NCBI GenBank assembly: GCA_030512295.1
Contig: JAULSR010000004.1
Coordinates: 1,860,001-1,924,000 of the forward strand
DNA length: 64,000 bases
Direction: 5' to 3'
DNA from: Bombardia bombarda
Taxonomy: Eukaryota; Ascomycota; Sordariomycetes; Sordariales; Lasiosphaeriaceae
Each line of letters begins with the position of its first letter. The stretch's first letter is position 1. Below, one piece after another: positions 55,015 through 64,000 of the stretch. Below the pieces are notes generated by a model. That model was given only the letters and a program-made list of their open reading frames with translations, was not told where the DNA came from and did not search any database. The translations under genes and the position numbers were made by a program.

Positions 55015-57918
55015 ATGGGTGAGCCAAACAGGAATCACGCTCAAGACAAAGAGAGCGGTTTCAGGCAATCGCTACACGACATCAAGGAGAAGATCGCCCA
55101 CGGCACACATCTTCACGATGCAAAGGTCCACATGATCCACCAGAAGTACGTGAGGCGCGATTCAGTGCCGCCTGCGCGCCTTTTGCATTCACAGTGATAG
55201 CAGCAATAACTGACAGTCGCCTAGGCACAAGATCGGCAAGCTAGCGAACTTGGTAGGTTATGTCTTCTTATCACATCACTATGTAGTTCTGCTTTAGCTG
55301 ACATGTCACGCTTGTGCAGTTCAATCCCGCCCATCGCCATGACGAGGAGCACGAGAAGGCGTGTGACGCAAAGCGAACCAATATCGCCGAGTCGCATCGT
55401 TTCCATTCCTACTTCCCCGAGCGCCCAGGCAATATGGTGAAGTGGTATGTGGACGGCAGGGACTATTTCTGGGTATACACTCTTCCTTCGGTTGCTAAGG
55501 TGTCGTGCTGTTGTAGACTAACCGGGTCATAGGCTGTTTCGGTCGCGCTTGAGCGCGCAAAGGAGACAATATATATCGCCGACTGGTGGCTCTCGCCAGA
55601 GCTCTTTCTGCGTCGTCCCCCGCACTTCAACCAGGAATGGCGACTAGACCAAATTCTCAAGCGTCGTGCCGAGGCTGGCGTCAAGATTTATGTTTGCGTT
55701 TATCGCGAGGTCGAAGCCGCCCTTACGTGCAACTCGGCGCACACCAAACATGCGCTACAGGCCCTCTGCCCCGAGGGTTCACCAGGATATGGCAACATCA
55801 TGATTATGCGTCATCCCGACCATAACGTCTTGGAAAACGCTGCCGACATGACATTTTACTGGGCTCACCACGAGAAGTTCATTGTCATCGACTACGAGAT
55901 GGCCTTCATAGGTGGCCTGGATTTGTGCTTTGGCCGTTGGGATAATCATCAGCATGCTCTTTCAGATGTGCACCCCGAAGGAGTCGCCAAGGAAGTCTTC
56001 CCAGGCCAAGACTTCAACAACAACCGAGTGATGGATTTCAAGAACGTCCAGGATTGGAAGCAAAACGAGCTGAGTAAAGCAGACTACGGCCGCATGCCTT
56101 GGCATGATGTTGCCATGGGAGTGGTTGGTCCGGCCGTCTATGACATTGCCGAGCACTTTGTGCTCCGCTGGAACTTTGTCAAGCGGGACAAATACAAGCG
56201 CGATGAGCGTTTTGACTGGCTCGGGCTGAGAGGCCGTCAAGGCCCAGACGAAGACCTCGTTGGCGTCCAGAGGCCCAAGCATCCTGTTGGAGAATACGTT
56301 CTCCACCCGCAGACCCCCCTGGAAACCAAGAATCTCGATAATCGTGGCAGTGTCCATGCTCAGATTGTGCGCTCCAGCGCCGACTGGTCAAGCGGCATCC
56401 TAACAGACCACTCGATTCAGAACGCGTACTGTGAAATCATTCGCAATGCTCAGCATTACGTCTACATTGAGAACCAGTTCTTCATAACCGCCACAGGAGA
56501 TCAACAGAGTCCTATCCACAACCAAATTGGTCGTTCCATCGTCGATGCAGTTGTGCGTGCTGGGAAGGAGGGGAGGAAATTTCGAGTCATGATCGTGATC
56601 CCTGCTGTCCCTGGGTTCGCTGGAGATTTGAGGGACGACGGCGCATTGGGCACCAGAGCGATCATGGACTACCAGTACAAGTCCATCAATCGAGGCGAGC
56701 ACAGCATCTTTGAGCAGATTCGGAAGGAAGGTGTGGATCCGCATAATCACATGTTTATTTTCAATCTGAGAAGCTACGATCGCATCAACAAAACGACTGC
56801 CATCAGACAGAAAGAGGAGAAATCAGGTGTGAAGTACCAAGAGGTTCAGCGTGCCGAGGCCGAAGAGGTCATGAGTGAGGGGATCCATGGCACTGTTGAC
56901 GTCGAGGGCGGCCGCGATGACCACATGGGAGACAAGAGCGACCAACCGAATGCCCTCAAGGCTAAGCACAAGAGTGACAGTGGTCAAGAATTCAAACCTG
57001 ATGGACACGATGAGAGGGAGAGAAGGGATGCAAAGGAGCGATTCGAAGAGGCAAACCCCCAGCAAGAGAGCAAGGATTCATCGTTCACTGTAGCGCACCA
57101 CGCAATGGCCAAGCAGCCTCCAGTATCCGAAGAAAACTGGGAAGGAGACGCTGAGGATGAGGTTAACAACTGGATCCAAGAAGAGCTCTATATTCATGCG
57201 AAGCTGCTCATTGTGGACGACCGTACAGTTGTCTGTGGCTCAAGCAATCTCAATGACCGAAGTCAGCTTGGCTACCACGACAGCGAGCTCAGCATCGTTA
57301 TGGAGGATACCGACCGGGTTCGGTCCACCATGAACGGCGAACCATTTGAAGCGGGCCGCCATGCGGCGACACTAAGACGATATCTATGGCGCGAACACCT
57401 CGGCCTCTTGCCGCCACAAGATTTGGATGCCACCAATGACCCCAATGCGCAGCCGCCGGGTGACGACTCGCCAAATGACCCCTGGGATCAGGACGAGTCC
57501 TATAAGTTTGTCGAGGACCCCCTGAGTGATGAATTATGGGACATGTGGACTAGCCGCGCAACCAAAAACACCGAGGTCTTCCGGCAGCTGTTCCACGCGG
57601 ATCCAGATGACCATGGTATGGACTTTCTTTCAACTACTCCGAACTATAACCCATGATACATGCAAAACTATCATTATAAAAATGTACTAACTTTAACCAC
57701 CAGTGAAAACATTTGATGACTATAACGGGTTCCTTCCGCCAAAGGGCGTCAAGTCTGGGCACATCTTTGACCGCATGATTTCGCAGGATGAGGTGCGCAA
57801 GAAGTTGGATCAGATTAAGGGACACCTTGTTTGGATGCCGCTTGACTTTCTCAGAGATGCGGAGATGGCGGAAAAGGGGTTGCAGGTCAACCAGTGGACT
57901 GAGAGCGTGTACACCTAA
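55015..57918 (+). CDS. Phospholipase D (HKD family, short form without PX/PH)
   Basis: Hydrolyses phosphatidylcholine-type lipids to phosphatidic acid. Five exons (55015-55145, 55225-55252, 55320-55472, 55533-57615, 57704-57918), 869 aa; the second exon is only 28 nt. The two catalytic motifs are complete: His-x-Lys-x4-Asp as HHEKFIVID near residue 216, followed by GGLDLCFGRWD, and HAKLLIVDD near residue 659, followed by GSSNLNDRS. The region between them has YIENQFF and the arginine-rich RKFRVMIVIP. A charged, low-complexity insertion (about residues 545-640: Asp/Glu/Lys/Arg-rich) separates the halves and is likely disordered. There is no PX or PH domain in front, unlike yeast Spo14, so membrane targeting must differ. 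The last intron (88 nt) leads to a conserved C-terminus ending WTESVYT. Confidence 0.95.
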
Positions 57919-58080
57919 AACCTATCGGTTCTCTTGGGATCAAGGTTGGTATTATTGATTTGTATAGTGTACTATCGGAGTATGACTAGCTAATCATCAA
58001 CCAGTATCACAATCCTTTCTCATTCATATCACAATGTTCCATTACACAAAATTTGCATTCCAGACGCCTCAGCAGAATAT

Positions 58081-60574
58081 CTAGTGCTGGAACCTGAAGT
58101 CCAGCCTCTTGTTACCGTTATCGGTTGTCGTGGCAAGATAGTCCAGTCGCTCATCCTCGGTCATGGCGTCCCACCTTGTGGCCCGCTGCTTGTTCCGGAA
58201 GACGTAGTATGCTTTAACGAGCCCATACAGCACAATATTCATGCTGACAATGGCAAGGAGCTGTCTGTTTCCTCGCACATACTGTGGCGCATCGTCTACG
58301 CACAAAAACGCAGACAACTGATCAGTCGCTTTGAATCTATGGGTGTCCAAGGCTTTCATTATGCCAGGTATTGAGAGATGACTTACCGGCTCGATAGATG
58401 TTCGACGAAATAATGCCGCTCGCTTGGACAAACATGTTGTAGCACGCGGCAGAGACAGTACGAGACCGGACTGTGTTTGAATTTCGCGAGTTCCAGCCGA
58501 CTTGGATAGGGTGTGCTACCAAAAGTCAGTAACCGAGTCTTTGGAAGTGATCACCAATATCTCCAGCACTTGGACCGGGCTTCATACCGTTTGGATAGCC
58601 AAGGAGAAGCGTCGTGACTCCCCACAGTACCCACCGATTTACCTGCTGCGTGTTCACCGCGTTGAGGTAGATGAGGAATGGCAATGCCCATATCTGTCCG
58701 GTGACCGAGATGAGGGTCAATTCATTGAAAATCTCGGCGACGTAGGTGATAATCATCATAGTTATCACTACGGGACAGCAACAGTCAGCCACCAAAGAAT
58801 AGAGTACAACTATTTCACATGTGCGCGCATGCACACACAATTCACTTACTGTGTAGGACGGTGTAAGGTATCGTCAGCAAGTTCGACTGAAATGTATCGA
58901 AGCCAAGGTTCTTGAGCGAGAGGGTGAGGTACTGAGCTGGCGACGTCATGGGAAGCTGGAAAACCAGTCCAAGAATGTACAATGGCCTGGAAAAGAGCAT
59001 CTGTTAGACTCACTCGCTTCCCAAAACGTGTGTTAATTCAGTCTTACCAAAGGTCATAGTCCTGGAGACTCTTGAAAAGTAGCCTGGGCGTGATCGGCTG
59101 TCGATTGTGCATGTCGCCCTTGCTTGGGTCTTCTCGCAGAACACGATTCACGATGATTTTCTCCTCGCTAGACAGGAGAGTCAGTTTGAAAATGATTTAG
59201 TATGAAAGCGAGACGGAGGTGCACAGATCATCATTACTGTTCATTGAACCATCCATTCCTTCCACGAAACCAGCTTTTGGTCTGGCAAGGCCCTGCGGGC
59301 ATAAGTGCAAAGGCTAGCACGCCCACCACAAGGGTTAGAAGTCCCTAGACAAGCAGTTAGAGCCAGTCGGGCTTCAGACCATGGGCAGAGAGACTGGGGT
59401 TAGGTTATGCTGGTATTACCTCGATCAAAAACAGCCACCTCCACCCGGATTGGTTTCCGATGCCTCTCATGTGCAGAAGACCGTAGGCGAGAAGAGCCGA
59501 AACTATATCCGCCAAGCTCATGGCTGTCCAGAAGAAACCAAGACGCAGGGATAGCTCATGGTGCTTGTAAAAGTACGAGAGGTACAAAATGATCTATCGA
59601 CGCCATGAGCTTCTGCAGAACGCTTGTGGGGGACGGGGGACAAGGGAAAGGGGCAAGGACAGCGACATGGTCACAGCCTGTCTTACATCGGGAATAAAGC
59701 CTCCTTGGAGAACACCAAGCAAGACGCGGCAGACCAGGAAGGAGGTGCGGCCAGACAACCAAAACTGGCTGCAGGCAGCAATGCTCCACAGAACCATCTG
59801 GGCCGGGATCCAGCGATCCGGGCCAACCCACTTTGATAAAAGCTGCGAGGGGAGTTCTGCACAGAGAAACGAGAGCTTGAATACGGTGTTGCCGAGATTG
59901 TAGTCTATAATGTCGGGTCAGTCTCAACCTTACGGCTGCAGAAAACGGCGACGGCTACGGCGACGGCTAGCCTACCGTTTGTATCCATGTGAAGGTCTTC
60001 AAGGAATTTATCTGTAAGGGCCTGGCTGATGTTTGCTCGGTCGAGCTCGAGAGCCATGAACATGACACAAGCCCATATCATGATGCGGAAGTCGATTTTG
60101 CGCACGAGACGATGCTCCTCGCCCCATGTCCACCGGGCAAGGGGGTCAAAACGGTGGACATTCTCCCTACAACAGGCTGTTGGAAACATCGAAACATGTT
60201 CAAGGTCATGGCTAATGGCCATAGCCATGGAACGGGGTTATTACCAATCTGAGCGCGGCTGGTACTTCTCTGCAGTTTCCGGGTCGTCAAACACGCTGGG
60301 CTGATATCAAGTTAGTCACGACTGCAATGATACTATACTGAACTTCAAAGGATATGGCATAGATTGAAAAGCAAAGTTAGCCTACCTGCGTTGCAATGGC
60401 CTCGGGGTCGTACGATGTTGCTCGCTGGAACCAAAAGCGCCTCTCCTCGACGGGCACGCCCAGAGTGGGTAGACTACTCAAGGATGTAGTAGATGCACTC
60501 GGCTTTTCCATTTCTTTATCCAAGCCCCTGTCGGGCCTGGAGACGACCTTTTCTCTGGAGAGGACGGTCGACAT
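58081..60574 (-). CDS. MFS permease of the anion:cation symporter (ACS) family, Tna1/Dal5/Yct1-like
   Basis: Plasma-membrane importer of a small organic anion or amino-acid-like compound. Eleven exons: 60574-60386, 60300-60245, 60166-59976, 59904-59687, 59593-59420, 59344-59238, 59167-59048, 58986-58850, 58767-58588, 58515-58387 and 58295-58081, 571 aa. ACS features include KIDFRIMIWACVMFMALELDRAN in helix 1, CAELPSQLLSKWVGPDRWIP, LLGVLQGGFIPD, and the loop VNRVLREDPSKGDMHNRQP, all usual for fungal allantoate, nicotinate and cysteine permeases. The C-terminal half shows WNSRNSNTVRSRTVSAACYNM and NIYRADDAP, as in Tna1/Dal5. The intron density (ten introns) is the highest in the window. Divergent from the TauD-type gene, 1.7 kb apart; a joint role in sulfur scavenging is inference. 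Substrate uncertain. Confidence 0.88.
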
Positions 60575-62247
60575 GGCGGCAGTGTGGATTTTGTCCCTGC
60601 CTGGGTTCTGGGTCTCTAGTCACTGGGGTGTTTTGAGGTAATGATGCTGGTAACGCCCATATTCCCACGGTCTGTGGTTCAAGGGTCAATGCGGATGACG
60701 ATGGCTTCTTAAGCATGTCAAGTTGGCAGGACTTGGACCAGTGATATTGGCCATATAAACCGCTCGCGGTTAAGAGAAAGAGAAACATAGCGATCAATGT
60801 CCACAATATCACGCATTTATCTGCATTATCCGCTGCATATCAGTGCCGGATAGGAGCTGGATACCCCTGTTGCATACGACTACACATACATGTCTGGTAC
60901 GTGGCGGGGCAGCCAGCGCAGGACATCGCAGCACGATACAGCATAGACAAAGATTAGATCTAGTCTTGAGACTATCAAGACATGGGCGACCAAGAGCAGT
61001 CAGCGACAGCCGTCACTTCCCAGCGTTGCAGTGTTAGGAATGGCAACGACGATATGACGTGATGATTCTCGGCCAACATGGCCCCAACGCCCCAACGCCA
61101 CAAGCGAAAATGTGCTATCTCGTGTCTTCACTATCAAATGCAATAGGTACAAACCTAGTAAGGTATGGTATGATAGCTTGGCGAGCCTAAGTCGAGTAAG
61201 AGTTCAGACTTTCAGGTTGTATCAAGCCAGTCCTTCCTAAGCATGCACATTACCTTAGGTATTCAATAGCGACAGAGTTTGTGTGTCGGTTACCAAGTGT
61301 ATACACACTATTCTAGTAGACACGATGCGGCGGGAGATGGGGAAAAGAAGATGGTCTTGGCATTCGGACGGGGGTAATGATGGCGTGATGAGACGTGCTC
61401 GCCCCTGTTCCTGACGCGAGTTTCAAAGACGCATAGCGATTCGCGAAATCGGTTCGGTGGAGGGTTTCAATTGGTTAATTTTATCTCGCAGCAGCTCGTG
61501 ACAGGTTCATCTTCATCACGACATGTCGTGCCCAGTACCTGCTGGAGCCACCCTCAAACGGCTTTATTCCCACTACTTAGTGGCCAAGTCTAGTTGATAC
61601 TATCGCCGTCGTATACTTAGTGCACACCCATCCTTTGTTAAACCTGTGATTCGCTCGAATCAGTATCAATAACCAAGATGGGAACAGTATCACCACCACC
61701 ACGCCCCTCTTCCCCCTTTACCGTAGTACTGCTACTACACACTACTCAGTAGCTAAGAATCTGAGGCAGCCGCGCTCGACCAACGCCTCTTTTGTTTCCC
61801 CGCACCCTACAGTCTGGGCATGGCCACGAGGAACAGTCTTACATGCAAGCTGGTCCCATCTTGGTATCTTATGCAAGCCTCGACATTCGGACTGCCGTTG
61901 AGCCCGAGAAGCTATTCATTGATGCGCCATGTTGCCACGGCATCGCGGAATAGACCACTGGAATCCCGTCATTTCTGGCCACGTTCGTGATCCGACGCTA
62001 TGCAACTAGTACCAGACTAGACCCAGGCAGAATTTTGTCCAGATGGAGATAAGGCGGGGGCAAGACATCACATTGCATTGCATCATGTTGTGGTATCAAG
62101 ATAGAGTGAGTAGTGCTGGTCTTATATAAAGCAAGACCCGACAGGCAAACAGTCTGTCAGATAAGGAGACCTTCGTATCAGATCATATCCTTCCCTTCGC
62201 ATCAGACAAACATCTACTCAAGACACATACACACAAAATATCGAATC
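60575..62247. other. Divergent intergenic region, ACS permease and TauD promoters
   Basis: 1.7 kb between the two divergent genes. No gene seen. A near-match to the Cys3/MetR site (ATGRYRYCAT), differing at one position, lies at 61379-61388, which is not significant alone. Confidence 0.45.
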
Positions 62248-63622
62248 ATGGCTCCTTCGGCAATCGAGGCTGAGCCCATTGCAGGCAGCAAGGGTGGTCG
62301 TCGTGAGCCCCTCAAGCTGTCTGGAGCTCTCGATTCGTATGAGTCGTTTGAGGTGACACCCGTCATTGGCCGCGAGTTCCCCTCGGCCAAGCTAGTTGAG
62401 TGGCTCGACGCGCCGAATTCGGATGAGCTGCTTAGAGATTTGGCTATTACCAGTAAGCACTCGTCCAAATGCTGACATAACAACAATCGCATCATGCATG
62501 CTTGACCGGACATGTAGTTGACAAGGAGAAAAAGTCTCGCAGCGGGGTGTGGTCTTTTTCCGCGCCCAGGACGGCCTGACCAACCATCTTCAAAAGAAGC
62601 TGATTCTCAGGCTCGGAGAGCTTACTGGAAGACCTGCCACGTCAAGCCTCCATATCCACCCCGTTCTTAACTCGGAGCGCGAGCTGGGTGGAAACGACCC
62701 AGAGATCAGCACCATCAGCTCTGAGCAGAACAAGAAATTGTACTACGAGACAGTGCCCGAGGGACTCAGCACCAAGAAACAGAACACGGCTCAATGGCAC
62801 AGCGACATTGCCTTTGAGCCTGTCCCAGCCGACTACACCTCTCTGCGCCTGGTAGACCTCCCGAGCACTGGAGGAGGTATGTAGCGCTGCTTGTCACCAT
62901 GCCGAGCAAAAGGGGAGGGAAGCACTTACTGACACGAGTATGACTTAGATACCCTCTGGGCATCGGGATATGAAATCTACGACCTTCTGAGCGAGCCATA
63001 CCAAAAGTTCCTCGAGTCGCTCACAGCCACGTTTGAGCAGCCTGGCTTCAACCGGGTGGCAGAGCGGTCGGGATTCAAACTCTACGACAAGCCGCGAGGA
63101 GCGCCCGAGAACGTCGGCACCGAGCTGAAGGCAATCCACCCTGTCGTGCGCACAAACCCCGTCACAGGGTGGAAGAGCATCTTCCCCGTTGGCGGCCACG
63201 TCCGTCACATCAACGGCCTTACAGAGGAGGAGAGCTCCAAGCTGCTCACATGGTTCCTGGACCTTGTCTACAAAAATCACGGTCTGCAAGTTCGTCTCAA
63301 GTGGCAGAGCCCCAACGATATTGGTATAGTCCTACTCTCTCCTTGCAGGTATATATAGGTATGCTTTGCTGACAACCTGGACTGTAGCAATTTGGGACAA
63401 TAGATCGGTCTTCCACTCAGCCACCTTTGACTATGATGGATATGGGGATCGGTTCGGCAACCGCGCCGTCGGACTCGGTGAGAGGCCCTATTTAGACCCC
63501 AACAGCACGTCGCGCAGAGAAGCTTTGAGTAAGTCTTAGACTGGTATATATGATAAGAAGATAGCACTATTTATCCGTTTATACGCGAGTGAACATAGTA
63601 CATAGCAGGTTCCAGTCTCTGA
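62248..63622 (+). CDS. TauD/TfdA-type 2-oxoglutarate-dependent dioxygenase
   Basis: Non-haem iron enzyme related to yeast Jlp1 sulfonate/2-oxoglutarate dioxygenase and bacterial TauD; expected to oxidise taurine-like sulfonates or related substrates. Exons 62248-62452, 62535-62876, 62949-63323, 63388-63528 and a short last exon ending at 63622, about 359 aa. The iron ligands are His and Asp in QWHSDIAFE and the distal His in SVFHSATFDYDG. The first acceptor (AAAAAG at 62534) was chosen because it alone gives the conserved ITISQRGVVFFRAQD. At the 3' end, reading on gives a stop at 63539, but a strong GTAAGT donor at 63529 and CATAG/CAG acceptors at 63605/63608 lead to a short last exon ending in SSL; both ends give full domains. 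Other gene-family roles, such as dioxygenases acting on aryl acids, cannot be excluded. Confidence 0.87.
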
Positions 63623-63805
63623 AAGAATATTTCCCAGTCCGAATTCTCAACTGATTGCGTGGATTGCGGCTTATGCTATCTACCTATCTGATGTACCGAC
63701 TCTAGATAGGTTCTCACGTGGTCAGTCTATTATGATTCAGTTCGACCTGTATTTAAACAAAGCTGCCGGCGTTTGAGATATAGATACGCAGTAACGTCTG
63801 GTATA
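63623..63805. other. Short spacer before the transposon
   Basis: AT-rich sequence between the dioxygenase and the transposon end. Nothing else is seen. Confidence 0.4.
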
Positions 63806-63835
63806 CCCATTCCGGCCACCCCCCATTCCGGCCAC
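63806..63835. repeat. Two direct copies of a 14-bp subterminal transposon repeat
   Basis: CCCATTCCGGCCAC at 63806-63819 and again at 63822-63835, 16 bp apart. Such short directly repeated blocks close to the terminus are possible transposase-binding sites. Confidence 0.8.
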
Positions 63836-63841
63836 AGAAAA

Positions 63842-64000
63842 CTATCCCCGCCCAGCAACAACAATACAGTCCTCCACGACCGTTAAAGCTTTTGAATCAC
63901 TTTCTAATACCTTATCCTCCTTAGTAAAGTCATCGCTAATATCGCCACTCTTTATTTAAGCCCTTCGAATAACTTGAATGCTAGCAAACTTAGTATTTAG
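63842..64000 (-). pseudogene. Decayed C-terminus of a pogo-like transposase with an internal stop
   Basis: The partial frame has a TAA at 63958-63956 where the family sense codon would likely be CAA; the change C to T in a CpA context is the type caused by repeat-induced point mutation. The natural stop TAG is at 63844-63842. Only about 53 codons are inside the window, so the state of the remaining gene is unknown. Confidence 0.55.

Larger units (their letters stand above)
63806..64000 (-). mobile_element. End of a pogo/Fot-like (Tc1/mariner superfamily) DNA transposon, cut by the window edge
   Basis: On the minus strand from 64000 to 63842 the translation reads NTKFASIQVIRRA, stop, IKSGDISDDFTKEDKVLESD, then SKALTVVEDCIVVAGRG and a final stop. 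This resembles the C-terminal tail of fungal pogo/Fot-type DDE transposases. It is followed by two direct copies of CCCATTCCGGCCAC (63806-63819 and 63822-63835, plus-strand orientation) and a TATA, where a TA target duplication would be expected. The tail-plus-subterminal-repeat layout marks the element's 3' end; the rest lies beyond 64000. The recognition is from memory of such tails, without a search. Confidence 0.65.

Noticed and set aside
61379..61388. Cys3/MetR-like site between the ACS permease and TauD genes
   Set aside because: Differs from the consensus at one position and a single near-match in 1.7 kb is expected by chance.
1..64000. CRISPR array, rRNA genes, bacterial-type operons
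   Set aside because: No spaced direct-repeat array, no rRNA sequence, and gene structure is clearly eukaryotic.

Overview
The window looks like nuclear DNA of a filamentous ascomycete, most likely a Sordariomycete. Evidence: fungus-specific eEF3, a HET-C2-type glycolipid transfer protein, a Zn2Cys6 regulator, a DUF3433 membrane protein, many 50-90 nt GT-AG introns, and long regulatory intergenic DNA. The species cannot be named from the sequence alone. I call 19 protein-coding genes, one intron-containing tRNA-Lys, and the edge of a decayed pogo/Fot-like DNA transposon. Splice sites were placed by hand from frame, GT-AG signals and family conservation.

Left part (1-24 kb): DUF3433 membrane protein (-), cytosolic glutaminyl-tRNA synthetase (+), MacroD-type ADP-ribose hydrolase (-), secreted S41-family peptidase with a Cys-rich N-terminal module (+), translation elongation factor 3 (-), a small CsbD-like stress protein (-), and mitochondrial NADH-cytochrome b5 reductase (-). 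Middle (25-36 kb), all on +: DHA1-type MFS exporter, DEAD-box helicase Dbp7, an acidic protein of unknown function with one membrane segment, a secreted TNT-domain NAD+ glycohydrolase, and ribose-5-phosphate isomerase. A 5.1-kb gene-free stretch follows.

Right part (40-64 kb): Zn2Cys6 transcription factor (+), Jen1-type monocarboxylate permease (+), tRNA-Lys (+), ammonium transporter (-), glycolipid transfer protein (-) divergent from phospholipase D (+), then an 11-exon ACS-family anion permease (-) divergent from a TauD-type 2-oxoglutarate dioxygenase (+). At the right edge lies the 3' end of a pogo-like transposase with a stop of the kind left by RIP.

Most of the window is housekeeping and nutrient-uptake content: translation (GlnRS, eEF3, Dbp7, tRNA), nitrogen, carbon and possibly sulfur acquisition (ammonium transporter, Jen1, TauD with ACS permease), and lipid handling. 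I see no biosynthetic gene cluster. The least explained signals are a palindromic AGGTACCT-core motif that recurs in intergenic DNA about ten times more often than chance predicts and is absent from the coding exons, a tandem pair of perfect stem-loops near 20.6 kb, and the possible sulfonate-scavenging pair at 58-63.6 kb.
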